Under the pieces are notes generated by a model, which saw only the letters and a list, made by a program, of their open reading frames with translations, did no database searches and was not told the DNA's origin. 64,000 nt of DNA. It comes from Flavobacterium palustre (lineage in GTDB: Bacteria > Bacteroidota > Bacteroidia > Flavobacteriales > Flavobacteriaceae). Positions 35,122 through 44,451 of the stretch are shown here, one piece after another (within the stretch, counting starts at the first letter, position 1; each line of letters opens with the position of its first letter). Location of the stretch: assembly GCF_014639535.1 (NCBI RefSeq), contig NZ_BMGA01000001.1, positions 372,001 through 436,000 of the forward strand, given 5' to 3'. Made by a program: the position numbers and the translations under genes.

Positions 35122-37608
35122 ATGAAAATAAAATCTACCCTAGCTGTTTTATGCTTATTTTTTGTTCTGTTAACCAATACAACCTGGGCACAGGAAAAAG
35201 GAACAATCAAAGGACAAATCACTTTAAACGATAAACAATCACCAGAAAACATTTCTGTAATTCTAAAAGGAACCGGTTTAGGTACCATAACCGATTCCAA
35301 AGGAAATTACAGACTAAAAAATATCAAAGCTGGAAATTATACCTTAAAAATTTCAGCAATAGGATATATTACGAAAGAACTTAAGATAAGTTTAGGCATT
35401 GGTCAGGAACTTACACAAGATGCAACTATAAATGTAAATTCAGAAGAACTCAGCGAAGTACTGATTAACGGTGGCAGAAAAAATCATTTTGCTAAAAAAG
35501 AAAATGTCCAGGTTTCAAGACTACCTCTGAAAAATCTGGAAAACCCACAGGTTTATACAACAATCTCCTCAGAATTATTAAAAGAGCAGGTGGTTACTAA
35601 TATTGACGATGCGCTTAAAAATGCGCCGGGAATACAACCGCTTTGGACTTCAACAGGTCGTGGAAGTGATGGTGCAGGATATTTTGCATTAAGAGGATTC
35701 TCCGTTCAACCCAGAGCACTTAATGGATTACCGGGTATCTCAAACGGTAGCTTAGACCCGGCCAACATCGAAAAAATAGAAGTAATTAAAGGTCCTTCGG
35801 GAACTTTATTCGGAAATACGATAACCTCTTACGGTGGTTTAATTAATATTACAACTAAAACACCTTATGATCATTTTGGAGGAGAAATCAACTACACCAC
35901 AGGTTCATACGGTCTAAACCGGGTAACGACAGATGTCAACACACCATTAAACGAAGACAAAACGGTTAATTTCAGAATTAATACAGCTTACCACAACGAA
36001 AACAGCTTTCAGGATGCCGGATTCAGAAAGGCCATATTTGTCGCTCCATCATTGTCATACAAAGCTTCAGAAAAACTTTCGTTTTTATTTAATACCGAAT
36101 TCTTAAGTAACGAAGCTACTAATACAACTATGTTGTTTTTAACTCGTTCTTTTCCATTGCGCGTACACAATATGGACGAATTAGGATACAACAATAAACG
36201 TTCGTACACCAGTAATCAATTATCTATTAAAACACCTTCGTACAACTTACAAGGACAAATGTTTTATAAAATCAATGATTCTTGGACTTCACAAACCGCT
36301 ATTTCCAAAACTTCAGCCAAATCAGAAGGATATTACAGTTATTTGTTTGACAATACCGACCTACGATTAGCCAATTCTACAGTACGAAAATATGAGGGTA
36401 TTGACAACGGTCTTGTATTTGAAAGGTTTATAAACTATCAAAATTCAACCACATTAGCTACTGATATCCAACAAAACTTTATTGGAGATTTCAAAATTGG
36501 AAACATGAGAAACCGCCTTGTTGCCGGACTGGATTATTTCAACCGTCAAATAATAGACAATGGTACAGGTTATATACAAAACGGAGCAGTATATATCGGA
36601 GAAGATAATTTACAAACTGTTAATGAAGTAATATTCAAAATCACTAATCCGGCTCAATATATCAGGACAGGTGATAATGGTAAATTGAGTAAAAATGCAA
36701 CCGATGCTTTATTAGCCGGAGCAACTGTAAATAATAGTAAAACAAAACAGGAAGCTTACAGCGCTTATGTTTCCAACGTAATCAACTTTTTACCAAGTTT
36801 ATCTGCTATGGCAAGTTTACGTGTAGATCGCTTTATGAATGCACAAAACGGGACTTACAATCAAACAGCACTTTCTCCAAAATTTGGTGTGGTTTTCCAA
36901 CCTATTTTAGACAAAGTATCGCTTTTTGCTAACTACATGAATGGATTTACAAATGTTGCTCCTGCCGAAGATATTAATGGAACAACAAGAACGCCACGTG
37001 TTTTTAATCCGGAACATGCTGATCAATTAGAATTTGGAACAAAATTGAACTTATTTGAAGACAAATTATACGCTACTTTTAATTATTACAAAATTAAAGT
37101 AACTGATCGCGTTTATAACATCCGAAATTCAGCTACTGATATTACTTACTATCAAAATGGCGCACAGAAAAACGAAGGTTTTGAAGCGGAAATTATAGCA
37201 AATCCAATCCCGGGATTCAATATTGTAGCCGGATATAGTTATGTAGATGCCAATGTTACTAAAGGAGATATTAACACCATTGGTTACAGACCTACCAGTG
37301 CCGGAGCATACAATACCGCAAATTTATGGGCTAGCTACCGTTTTCAGGAAAATGCTTTAAAAGGTTTCGGTTTAGGATTTGGAGGTAATTATTCCGGAGA
37401 AAATAAAATTACTAATGGTTTAGTAACAGGGACTTTTACAATTCCAGAATACACCGTACTGAATTCTTCTATTTTCTATGGAAATGAAAAATTCACTTTA
37501 ACTTTAAAAATCGACAATATTGCCAATGTGGATACTTATGATGGATGGTCAACAATTCATCCCCGAAATATGAGAAGTGCATCTGCCAGTTTCTCTTATA
37601 AATTTTAA
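35122..37608 (+). CDS. TonB-dependent siderophore-type outer-membrane receptor
   Basis: 828 aa from ATG 35122 (the earlier ATG at 35065 overlaps the promoter). A signal peptide ends near AQ (TTWAQ). A carboxypeptidase-regulatory-like domain covers about 27-105 (GTIKGQITLND...LKISLGIGQEL). The plug follows (NIDDALKNAPGIQPLW, GYFALRGF, IEKIEVIKGPSGTLFG), then the 22-strand barrel ending SASFSYKF. The plug style fits FhuA/FecA-type ferric siderophore receptors. Three downstream membrane proteins support iron uptake. The ligand is not defined. Confidence 0.9.
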   Translation: MKIKSTLAVLCLFFVLLTNTTWAQEKGTIKGQITLNDKQSPENISVILKGTGLGTITDSKGNYRLKNIKAGNYTLKISAIGYITKELKISLGIGQELTQDATINVNSEELSEVLINGGRKNHFAKKENVQVSRLPLKNLENPQVYTTISSELLKEQVVTNIDDALKNAPGIQPLWTSTGRGSDGAGYFALRGFSVQPRALNGLPGISNGSLDPANIEKIEVIKGPSGTLFGNTITSYGGLINITTKTPYDHFGGEINYTTGSYGLNRVTTDVNTPLNEDKTVNFRINTAYHNENSFQDAGFRKAIFVAPSLSYKASEKLSFLFNTEFLSNEATNTTMLFLTRSFPLRVHNMDELGYNNKRSYTSNQLSIKTPSYNLQGQMFYKINDSWTSQTAISKTSAKSEGYYSYLFDNTDLRLANSTVRKYEGIDNGLVFERFINYQNSTTLATDIQQNFIGDFKIGNMRNRLVAGLDYFNRQIIDNGTGYIQNGAVYIGEDNLQTVNEVIFKITNPAQYIRTGDNGKLSKNATDALLAGATVNNSKTKQEAYSAYVSNVINFLPSLSAMASLRVDRFMNAQNGTYNQTALSPKFGVVFQPILDKVSLFANYMNGFTNVAPAEDINGTTRTPRVFNPEHADQLEFGTKLNLFEDKLYATFNYYKIKVTDRVYNIRNSATDITYYQNGAQKNEGFEAEIIANPIPGFNIVAGYSYVDANVTKGDINTIGYRPTSAGAYNTANLWASYRFQENALKGFGLGFGGNYSGENKITNGLVTGTFTIPEYTVLNSSIFYGNEKFTLTLKIDNIANVDTYDGWSTIHPRNMRSASASFSYKF

Positions 37609-37619
37609 AAAACAAACAA

Positions 37620-37658
37620 AAACAGCTTTCTTATTCACATAAAGAAAGCTGTTTCTTA
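37620..37658 (+). terminator. Hairpin between receptor gene and downstream membrane genes
   Basis: A 13-bp perfect stem, AAACAGCTTTCTT / AAGAAAGCTGTTT (37620-37632 and 37642-37654), has a 9-nt loop. The T-tract after it is short (TTTCTT). It lies 11 bp after the receptor stop and 15 bp before the next ATG, so it may act as a partial terminator or a processing site that lowers downstream expression. Confidence 0.6.
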
Positions 37659-37669
37659 AATAAATAATC

Positions 37670-37999
37670 ATGATTTCATTAGTTAGCCTGACTGTATTTT
37701 TTGCTTTTTATGTTTTGTATAATACCTCTAAAAAAGCAACTTTATCAACTAACTTCCCTCTTGAAAGATGGATTCAGCAAAACACGAAACCTTCGCGTTG
37801 TATTGGATTAGGTTTTTTAGTAATTGCTTACAGCATATTGATTTCATGGAAAGCAGCAGGAGCCTCAACGCTTATTTTTTTAATCCAAATTATGACTATC
37901 GGAAGTCTGGTTGTAATCCTTGCTCCATTAAAAATCATTAATCATCGATTTATACTAGGGATACTTTTCCTTGCTGTTTTTTTCGAAATTTATTCTTAA
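37670..37999 (+). CDS. Small membrane protein of an iron-uptake operon (DUF3325-like)
   Basis: 109 aa with three to four hydrophobic helices (LVSLTVFFAFYVLYN, IGLGFLVIAYSILI, LIFLIQIMTIGSLVVIL, FILGILFLAVFF). Its position between a TonB receptor and a PepSY-type protein matches the small DUF3325-type membrane proteins of iron-uptake loci. That family name comes from context and is not certain. It is 14 bp upstream of the next membrane gene. Confidence 0.6.
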   Translation: MISLVSLTVFFAFYVLYNTSKKATLSTNFPLERWIQQNTKPSRCIGLGFLVIAYSILISWKAAGASTLIFLIQIMTIGSLVVILAPLKIINHRFILGILFLAVFFEIYS

Positions 38000-38013
38000 C
38001 ACACTTTTAAAAA

Positions 38014-38316
38014 ATGCCGGCAAATCCAAAATATTTAACCCAATCCAAATGGCAACGTTTTGCCAAGATAACCGCAGCAATTTTAGGCGGTTATTTGGTT
38101 TCCATTAGTTTTCACCTGGCACTGGCCAGTTGGTTCAATAAAGCCAATATTATCATCACAATGGCTTTTAGCGGTTTTATACTTTGGGTAGCCTTAATGA
38201 TTGTGGCTTTTTTAGCTAAAAATGGCTGGAAAATCTGGCTAGTCTATTTAGGCTTAAGTCTCCTTTTTACCGGACTAATGTATTTAGGTCAAACCTATAA
38301 TCCGATAACAAAATAA
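38014..38316 (+). CDS. Small membrane protein of an iron-uptake operon (DUF3649-like)
   Basis: 100 aa, three hydrophobic helices. The N-terminus RFAKITAAILGGYLVSISF resembles DUF3649-type proteins, which have an (R/K)-x-x-x-AA-x-GGY start and accompany PepSY proteins. The gene is 3 bp upstream of the PepSY gene. The function is likely auxiliary to siderophore iron reduction or release. Confidence 0.6.
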   Translation: MPANPKYLTQSKWQRFAKITAAILGGYLVSISFHLALASWFNKANIIITMAFSGFILWVALMIVAFLAKNGWKIWLVYLGLSLLFTGLMYLGQTYNPITK

Positions 38317-38319
38317 ACG

Positions 38320-39864
38320 ATGAATAATAGAAATTACAACATCTTTTTTCATACCCACACCATTAGTGGCATTGTTATCAGCGTGGTTTTGTATGTGATA
38401 TTTTTTGCAGGTTCTTTTTCATTTTTCAGAGATGATATTGTCAATTGGGAACGCGGAGAATCGGCAGTGATTTCTAACGAAATCCAATTAAATTACGATC
38501 AAGCTTTAAAAGTATTAGACACCGCTTACGATTTACAAGGCAGAAAAATTACAATTTCTCAATCCCACAACGAAAAAAACATTGCCGTTTCCCTTGAAGC
38601 TACAAAAGACAGCTTAGCCACAAAAAAAGCCCGGGAAGGACAATTTCTTTACCTGAACAATGCAACATACAAGACTTCTACCTATGTTGAATCCTATAAT
38701 CTGGGGGAATTTATCTATCGTTTGCACTTTTTAGCTCAAATTCCCTACCCTGTTGGTTATTATTTATCGGGATTTATCGCCTTATTTTTTCTTTTTGCCA
38801 TTGTAACCGGAGTTTTGTTGCATTGGAAAAAAATTATATCTAATTTTTATGTTTTCAGACCAAAAGAAAAATTAAAAACCTGGTGGACAGATGCGCATAC
38901 TTCTTTAGGTATTTTGGGACTTCCTTTCCAATTTGTATATGCGGTAACCGGAGCCTTTTTTATGATTAAATTGCTAATTGTTGCACCCGCAGTTCAGTTT
39001 TTGTATCAGGGTGATCAGGATCAATTATACAAAGAACTGGAATACACCGGAAACAATTATGATTTTGCAAACCAACCACTAACCAAATCTTTCAGTATTA
39101 ACGAAATTGTTGCTGCAACTAAGAAAAACTGGACTGATTTTGACATTACCCGTGTAGAAATTCAAAACTACGGCGATACTAATATGCACCTGCTTGTAGA
39201 AGGGGAAGTAACCTACGATAAAAAATTTACTGCAATTGGCAAAATAGTTTACAAAGTAGCAAACGGAGAAATTGTTGTTAAGAAAGATCCTTATACGTCC
39301 AGCAGCTATTTAGACATAGTGAAAAATGTGCTGTATCGGATCCATTTTGGGGATTATGGTGGTTATGCCTTAAAAATTATCAGCTTTGTATTGGGAATTC
39401 TGACTTGTTTTGTCATCATTTCGGGAGTTATGATTTGGCTTGTTGCCCGTGACAAGAAAAATGTGCCAGAGAAAAAAAGACGCTTTAACGAAGGAGTAGT
39501 TCGGATTTACTTAGCCATTTGTTTGAGTATGTTTCCGGTAACAGCAATGAGTTTTATAGCCGCCAAAGTTTTTTATCCTTTGGGACAAAATAATCTATAT
39601 AACGTGTATTTTATCAGTTGGCTGCTATTGAGCATCTTTTTTATCCTAAAGAAAAACAACAACTTCACTAATCGATTTTGTCTGTTTTCAGGAAGTATTC
39701 TTGGTTTTATAATTCCAATTTCCAACGGAATAAAAACCGGAAACTGGTTTTGGATGTCATTTACAAATCATCAATTTCAATTGTTCTTTGTAGATGTATT
39801 TTGGGTTATACTCTCAGGTGTGACATTATATACAGCTTATAAATTAAGAACTACTGCAAAATAA
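38320..39864 (+). CDS. PepSY-associated transmembrane protein (siderophore-iron reductase-like)
   Basis: 514 aa. The N-terminal helix (FFHTHTISGIVISVVLYVIFFAG) carries His pairs. A second helix with HFLAQIPYPVGYYLSGFIALFFLFAIVTG and a third (TDAHTSLGILGLPFQFVYAVTGAFF) follow, then a C-terminal membrane block. The conserved His residues on membrane helices are typical of PepSY_TM proteins thought to reduce ferric siderophores using heme or flavin electrons. It is last in the receptor operon and is followed by a terminator. Confidence 0.85.
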   Translation: MNNRNYNIFFHTHTISGIVISVVLYVIFFAGSFSFFRDDIVNWERGESAVISNEIQLNYDQALKVLDTAYDLQGRKITISQSHNEKNIAVSLEATKDSLATKKAREGQFLYLNNATYKTSTYVESYNLGEFIYRLHFLAQIPYPVGYYLSGFIALFFLFAIVTGVLLHWKKIISNFYVFRPKEKLKTWWTDAHTSLGILGLPFQFVYAVTGAFFMIKLLIVAPAVQFLYQGDQDQLYKELEYTGNNYDFANQPLTKSFSINEIVAATKKNWTDFDITRVEIQNYGDTNMHLLVEGEVTYDKKFTAIGKIVYKVANGEIVVKKDPYTSSSYLDIVKNVLYRIHFGDYGGYALKIISFVLGILTCFVIISGVMIWLVARDKKNVPEKKRRFNEGVVRIYLAICLSMFPVTAMSFIAAKVFYPLGQNNLYNVYFISWLLLSIFFILKKNNNFTNRFCLFSGSILGFIIPISNGIKTGNWFWMSFTNHQFQLFFVDVFWVILSGVTLYTAYKLRTTAK

Positions 39865-39883
39865 TTCAGAAATCAATCTCATA

Positions 39884-39923
39884 AAAAAAGGCTTTTCCGG
39901 GAATTTCCTGAAAAGCCTTTTTC
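39884..39923. terminator. Bidirectional terminator between PepSY gene and YwqK-like gene
   Basis: AAAAAGGCTTTTC / GAAAAGCCTTTTT forms a long stem with a ~12-nt loop. Flanking A- and T-runs let it work for both converging genes (stops at 39864 and 39951). Confidence 0.85.
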
Positions 39924-39950
39924 GTAATTAATAATTAACTAGTGTAAAAT

Positions 39951-40298
39951 TTAATCCATATTAACTATTGCTTCCTTTTTCCAATTTTTTACAGAAGCAA
40001 TTTGGTTATTTGAATAATCCACTTCACTCAAAGTAGATTCATTCCAGAAAAACCATTTCCCAACTTTTTCTCCATTATTATATTCGGCAATAGCTAATTT
40101 ATTTCCATCCTGATCATAAGAAGTCCATTTTCCTTCTAATTTTCCGTTTTTAAAGAAACCTACTTGCTGAACCTTTCCATTTTCATAAAAATAAGTCGCT
40201 TTTACTTTATTTCCTACGGCTTCTAATTGTGGTTTTGGGGTTTGCGCAAAAATCATTCCTGAAATCAAAACGGCTCCGATAACTATATATTTTTTCAT
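39951..40298 (-). CDS. Secreted YwqK/MORN-repeat protein
   Basis: 115 aa. A signal peptide ends near AQ (GAVLISGMIFAQ). Three to four repeats of the type YYENGKvqqvGfFKNGKlEGkW follow (ATYFYENGKVQQVGF, FKNGKLEGKWTSYDQDG, EYNNGEKVGKWFFW), the YwqK/MORN pattern. YwqK-like proteins are sometimes labelled antitoxins, but no toxin gene is next to it and it is exported, so I do not call it an antitoxin. Confidence 0.75.
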   Translation of the reverse strand: MKKYIVIGAVLISGMIFAQTPKPQLEAVGNKVKATYFYENGKVQQVGFFKNGKLEGKWTSYDQDGNKLAIAEYNNGEKVGKWFFWNESTLSEVDYSNNQIASVKNWKKEAIVNMD

Positions 40299-40473
40299 AA
40301 TCTAAAATTTTAAGTGATTTCTTTTATCAAATTTAGATATTAATTTACATTTAAAAAACAATTTGGTAACAATTTAATAACATAGAACAAAAACTTAACA
40401 TTGGAAATAAAAACAGAAATCACAGCAGGCGTTAAAAAATCAATTTTCTCAATTCAATGTACATAATTAGTTC

Positions 40474-40481
40474 TAAATTTG
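40474..40481 (+). promoter_or_regulatory. -7 box upstream of aspS
   Basis: TAAATTTG fits TAnnTTTG and lies 53 bp before the aspS ATG. No TTG is found at the -33 distance, so support is partial. Confidence 0.4.
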
Positions 40482-40533
40482 CAGCCGGGTCTTTTTTTCT
40501 GACTTATAAACCAAATAATTAAAATTTTCGATA

Positions 40534-42282
40534 ATGTACAGAAGTCATAACTGTGGCGAGTTAAACGCCTCACATACCAACACCGAAGTAACACTTGCAG
40601 GTTGGGTTCAAAAATCACGTGATAAAGGATTCATGAATTGGGTCGATTTAAGAGACCGTTATGGAATAACACAATTAATTTTTGACGAAAGTCGTACTGA
40701 AAAAACCGTATTCGAATTAGCAAAAACACTTGGACGCGAATTTGTAATTCAAGTTAAAGGAACCGTTATCGAAAGAGAGGCTAAAAACAAAAATATCCCA
40801 ACGGGTGAAATCGAAATTTTAGTTTCAGAACTAAACATATTAAATGCTGCTTTGACGCCTCCATTCACTATTGAAGATGAAACGGATGGTGGAGAAGACA
40901 TCCGAATGAAATACCGTTACCTTGACATTAGAAGAAATCCTGTAAAAAACAGCTTGCTATTCCGTCACAAAGTAGCGATGGAAGTTCGTAAATATTTATC
41001 TGATTTGGATTTTTGTGAAGTGGAAACTCCGTATTTAATTAAATCGACTCCGGAAGGTGCCAGAGATTTTGTTGTTCCTTCCCGAATGAACGAAGGACAA
41101 TTTTATGCCTTGCCACAATCACCACAAACTTTCAAGCAATTATTAATGGTAGGCGGAATGGATAAGTATTTCCAAATTGTGAAATGTTTCCGTGATGAGG
41201 ATTTGCGTGCCGACCGTCAACCGGAGTTTACTCAGATTGACTGTGAAATGGCATTTGTAGAACAGGAAGACATTTTAAATATTTTCGAAGGTTTGACTCG
41301 TCATTTATTAAAAGAATTAAAAGGTATTGATGTAGACAAATTCCCTCGCATGACGTATGAGCACGCGATGAAAACGTATGGAAATGACAAACCGGATATC
41401 CGTTTCGGAATGGAATTTGGAGAATTAAATCAATTTGCTCAACATAAAGAATTCCCTGTTTTCAATGCAGCCGAATTAGTAGTAGGAATTGCTGTTCCCG
41501 GAGCCGGAAATTATACCCGTAAAGAAATCGATGCATTGATTGACTGGGTAAAACGTCCACAAGTAGGCGCCAGCGGAATGGTTTATGTAAAATGCAATGA
41601 AGACGGAACTTACAAATCATCAGTAGATAAATTCTACGATCAGGAGGATTTAGCAAATTGGGCTAAAACAACCGGAGCTAAAGCCGGAGATATGATTTTT
41701 GTACTTTCTGGACCTGCTAACAAAACCAGAGCACAATTAAGTGCTTTACGTATGGAATTAGCCACTCGCTTAGGCTTGCGTAATCCGGAAGTATTTGCTC
41801 CACTTTGGGTTGTTGATTTCCCTTTATTGGAATTTGACGAAGAAAGCGGTCGTTACCATGCGATGCACCATCCATTTACTTCTCCAAAACCAGAAGATAT
41901 TGCCCTACTGGAAACTAATCCGGGTCAGGTTCGTGCCAATGCTTACGACATGGTTTTGAACGGAAATGAAATTGGCGGTGGTTCAATTCGTATTCACGAC
42001 AAAGCTACGCAACAATTGATGTTTAAATATTTAGGATTCTCCGATGAAGAAGCAAAAGCACAATTTGGATTCCTGATGGATGCTTTCCAATTTGGAGCAC
42101 CACCACACGGAGGATTGGCTTTTGGATTAGATCGATTAGTAGCCATTCTTGGAGGTCAGGAAACTATCCGAGATTTCATCGCTTTCCCTAAAAACAACTC
42201 GGGAAGAGACGTGATGATTGATGCACCTTCGGCTATTGACAGCGCACAATTAAACGAATTACACATTCAATTGGATTTATAA
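40534..42282 (+). CDS. aspS: Aspartyl-tRNA synthetase
   Basis: 582 aa, bacterial-type class IIb enzyme. An N-terminal OB-fold binds the anticodon ([20 protein letters not shown]). Motif 2 is [18 protein letters not shown]. The GAD insertion domain lies in the middle. Motif 3 is [11 protein letters not shown], near the C-terminus. It charges tRNA-Asp (or tRNA-Asp/Asn). The length and domain order are normal, and it is a stand-alone gene. Confidence 0.97.
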   Translation: MYRSHNCGELNASHTNTEVTLAGWVQKSRDKGFMNWVDLRDRYGITQLIFDESRTEKTVFELAKTLGREFVIQVKGTVIEREAKNKNIPTGEIEILVSELNILNAALTPPFTIEDETDGGEDIRMKYRYLDIRRNPVKNSLLFRHKVAMEVRKYLSDLDFCEVETPYLIKSTPEGARDFVVPSRMNEGQFYALPQSPQTFKQLLMVGGMDKYFQIVKCFRDEDLRADRQPEFTQIDCEMAFVEQEDILNIFEGLTRHLLKELKGIDVDKFPRMTYEHAMKTYGNDKPDIRFGMEFGELNQFAQHKEFPVFNAAELVVGIAVPGAGNYTRKEIDALIDWVKRPQVGASGMVYVKCNEDGTYKSSVDKFYDQEDLANWAKTTGAKAGDMIFVLSGPANKTRAQLSALRMELATRLGLRNPEVFAPLWVVDFPLLEFDEESGRYHAMHHPFTSPKPEDIALLETNPGQVRANAYDMVLNGNEIGGGSIRIHDKATQQLMFKYLGFSDEEAKAQFGFLMDAFQFGAPPHGGLAFGLDRLVAILGGQETIRDFIAFPKNNSGRDVMIDAPSAIDSAQLNELHIQLDL

Positions 42283-42373
42283 TAAATATCTTTCGAAAAC
42301 CCTTGAATACACTGAATATCAATTATTTTATTAAAAAATTTGATATTAATCATTTTCGTATGATATTAAACAT

Positions 42374-42381
42374 TACATTTG
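42374..42381 (+). promoter_or_regulatory. -7 box of the cold-shock gene
   Basis: TACATTTG fits TAnnTTTG, 29 bp before the ATG at 42411. The -33 region is T-rich (TTTTCG) without a clear TTG. The 5' leader is short, unlike the long cold-shock leaders of enterobacterial cspA. Confidence 0.5.
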
Positions 42382-42410
42382 TCTTATTATAAATTATTAT
42401 TACTATTACA

Positions 42411-42605
42411 ATGCGTACAGGTACAGTTAAATTTTTCAATGAATCAAAAGGTTACGGATTCATTACAGACGAAGAAACAGGAAAAGACATTTTTGTTCAT
42501 GCTTCAGGAATCAGCGCGGAAGAATTACGCGAAGGTGACAGAGTTAGCTACGAAGAAGAAGAAGGAAGAAAAGGAAAAGTTGCTGCTAAAGTTGCAGTTA
42601 TCTAA
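42411..42605 (+). CDS. Cold-shock-domain protein
   Basis: 64 aa, a single cold-shock OB-fold. RNP1 is KGYGFI at 13-18 and RNP2 DIFVHAS at 26-32. The start MRTGTVKFFN is typical. It binds single-stranded nucleic acid and acts as an RNA chaperone. The short Glu-rich segment YEEEEGRKGK (50-59) is normal for flavobacterial homologues. A strong terminator follows. Confidence 0.95.
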   Translation: MRTGTVKFFNESKGYGFITDEETGKDIFVHASGISAEELREGDRVSYEEEEGRKGKVAAKVAVI

Positions 42606-42633
42606 ACAAAATATTTTTTTGTTACCGAATGTT

Positions 42634-42667
42634 AAGCGTCCCGATAATTATCGGGACGCTTTTTTTA
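42634..42667 (+). terminator. Terminator of the cold-shock gene
   Basis: A perfect palindrome with core GCGTCCCGAT-AATT-ATCGGGACGC (42636-42659, quoted as its two arms) is followed by a T-run. The central TCCCGAT/ATCGGGA also occurs twice inside the nuo operon. Confidence 0.85.
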
Positions 42668-42781
42668 TAATGAAAAGTTAAATTTTTAGTTTTTTTTAAG
42701 AAAACAGAAAAAAGCTTATTTATAATCATTAAAAACTAGAAAAAAACGTCTTAAAACCAACCACTAATTTTCATTGCCTAC

Positions 42782-42812
42782 TTGTGTTTTATAACATTGA
42801 AGCATATCTTTG
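42782..42812 (+). promoter_or_regulatory. Promoter of the nuo (complex I) operon
   Basis: TTG at 42782-42784, a 20-nt spacer and TATCTTTG at 42805-42812 match the flavobacterial consensus. The nuoA ATG follows at 42840, giving a leader of about 20 nt. Confidence 0.7.
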
Positions 42813-42839
42813 TGACTTATTTTAGCGAAAAATATTATT

Positions 42840-43205
42840 ATGCAAACAGAACAATTCAATTATCTTCCAATACTAATGCAAGCGCTACTTGCAATTGGTT
42901 TTGTTGTCACTACTATCTTTATTTCAGGAAAATTAGGACCTAAACGAAAATCAGCTGCCAAGGACAAGAATTTTGAGTGCGGAATTGAATCTGTTGGTAA
43001 TGCACGTATTCCTTTCTCGGTAAAATATTTCCTTGTAGCTATATTGTTTGTATTGTTTGATATCGAGGTTATTTTCCTTTATCCTTGGGCAATCAACTTC
43101 AAAGAGTTGGGAATAGAAGGAATGATAAAAATGATTGTGTTTATGGCTTTACTTTTAGTTGGTTTTTTCTACATCATCAAAAAGAAAGCATTACAGTGGG
43201 AATAA
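42840..43205 (+). CDS. nuoA: NADH-quinone oxidoreductase subunit A
   Basis: 121 aa with three membrane helices (LLAIGFVVTTIFIS, KYFLVAILFVLFDIEVIFLYPWA, MIVFMALLLVGFFYIIKK). The conserved loop contains ECGIESVGNARIPFSVKYF, holding the switch Cys of subunit A. It is part of the membrane arm of complex I and the first gene of the 14-gene operon. Confidence 0.95.
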   Translation: MQTEQFNYLPILMQALLAIGFVVTTIFISGKLGPKRKSAAKDKNFECGIESVGNARIPFSVKYFLVAILFVLFDIEVIFLYPWAINFKELGIEGMIKMIVFMALLLVGFFYIIKKKALQWE

Positions 43206-43348
43206 AAAGAGATTTCAGATTTTAGATCTCAGAATTCAGATTTAAAATCAAAAACTCTTCAAACTATAAAATACTGATTTAAAAAATTGATTTTACTTTT
43301 TAGCATTTCTCAAAATCTAAAATCTAAAATCAGAAATCTAAAATAAAA
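43206..43348. repeat. AAAATCTAAAATC-type repeat between nuoA and nuoB
   Basis: The gap contains repeated AAATCTA/AAATCAGA units (for example AAAATCTAAAATCTAAAATC near 43311-43330), and their partial inversion GATTTTAGAT near 43218-43227. The two blocks can pair as a hairpin. No gene is seen. Confidence 0.6.
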
Positions 43349-43897
43349 ATGAGCGATTCAAAAATAAAAATGGTTGCCCCTCCGGAAGGTGTTGTTGGTG
43401 AAGGTTTTTTTGCCACAAAACTAAATGACGTTGTAGGTTTGGCCCGTGCCAATTCACTTTGGCCATTGCCTTTTGCAACTTCTTGTTGTGGTATTGAATT
43501 TATGGCCACAATGGCATCTCATTATGACTTGGCACGTTTTGGTTCAGAGCGTGTAAGTTTCTCCCCTCGTCAGGCCGATATGTTGATGGTTATGGGAACT
43601 ATTTCTAAAAAAATGGCTCCAATCTTACGTCAGGTTTACGAACAAATGTCGGAGCCAAGATGGGTAATCTCTGTTGGTGCCTGTGCCTGTTCAGGCGGAA
43701 TTTTCGATACTTACTCCGTTCTTCAGGGGATTGACAAAGTAATTCCGGTTGACGTTTATGTACCGGGTTGCCCGCCAAGACCGGAGCAAATTGTAGATGG
43801 CGTGATGAAATTACAAGAACTGGTAAAATCAGAATCGGTAAGAAGAAGAAGTTCACCGGAGTATCAAGAATTATTAGCTTCTTATAATATCAAATAA
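43349..43897 (+). CDS. nuoB: NADH-quinone oxidoreductase subunit B
   Basis: 182 aa. The N2 iron-sulfur cluster ligands are seen as Cys46-Cys47 (TSCCGIEF), Cys112 (VGACACSGG) and Cys141 (VPGCPPRPE), with the spacing expected for this subunit. It is the peripheral-arm subunit at the quinone site. The next gene begins 1 bp after its stop. Confidence 0.97.
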   Translation: MSDSKIKMVAPPEGVVGEGFFATKLNDVVGLARANSLWPLPFATSCCGIEFMATMASHYDLARFGSERVSFSPRQADMLMVMGTISKKMAPILRQVYEQMSEPRWVISVGACACSGGIFDTYSVLQGIDKVIPVDVYVPGCPPRPEQIVDGVMKLQELVKSESVRRRSSPEYQELLASYNIK

Positions 43898-43898
43898 A

Positions 43899-44420
43899 AT
43901 GGCATTAGAAAACACCGCTATTCAAGAAAAATTAGCAGCAACTTTTGCAGGAGATGTTTTTAATTTCCAACAGGAAAGAGACATTTTTTCTTTTGAAATC
44001 AATGCTAATAATAATACCGCAATCATTTTATTCTTAAAAAACGATCCTGACTTACGTTTTCATTTCTTAACCGACTTATGTGGTATTCACTACCCGGATA
44101 ATCCGGTCGAAAAACAATTTGCAATTGTTTACCACATGCACAATTGGTACGAAAACAAACGTATTCGAATAAAAGCTTACCTTAACGGAGAAAATCCTGA
44201 AATCAAAACGGTTACTAATATCTTCCTCACATCAAACTGGATGGAAAGAGAAACCTATGATTTCTTCGGAATCAATTTCATTGGACATCCACAATTAAAA
44301 CGTATTTTGAATATGGATGAAATGATTTCTTTTCCAATGCGTAAAGAATTCCCAATGGAAGATGGCGGAAGAACCGATAAAGACGATCGTTTCTTCGGTA
44401 GAACAATAGACAATTGCTAA
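43899..44420 (+). CDS. nuoC: NADH-quinone oxidoreductase subunit C
   Basis: 173 aa, the separate 30-kDa-type subunit (not fused to D). It carries NWMERETYDFFGINFIGHPQ, the signature W-x-E-R-E-x-x-D-x-x-G-I motif, and the DGGRTDKDDRFFG C-terminus typical of flavobacterial NuoC. It is part of the peripheral arm. Confidence 0.95.
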   Translation: MALENTAIQEKLAATFAGDVFNFQQERDIFSFEINANNNTAIILFLKNDPDLRFHFLTDLCGIHYPDNPVEKQFAIVYHMHNWYENKRIRIKAYLNGENPEIKTVTNIFLTSNWMERETYDFFGINFIGHPQLKRILNMDEMISFPMRKEFPMEDGGRTDKDDRFFGRTIDNC

Positions 44421-44451
44421 AAAACAATATATAATTTTTCACATTCTATAA

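Noticed and set aside
39951-40298. Antitoxin of a toxin-antitoxin pair (YwqK label)
   Set aside because: The protein has a signal peptide and there is no adjacent toxin gene; the MORN-type repeats alone do not support an antitoxin.
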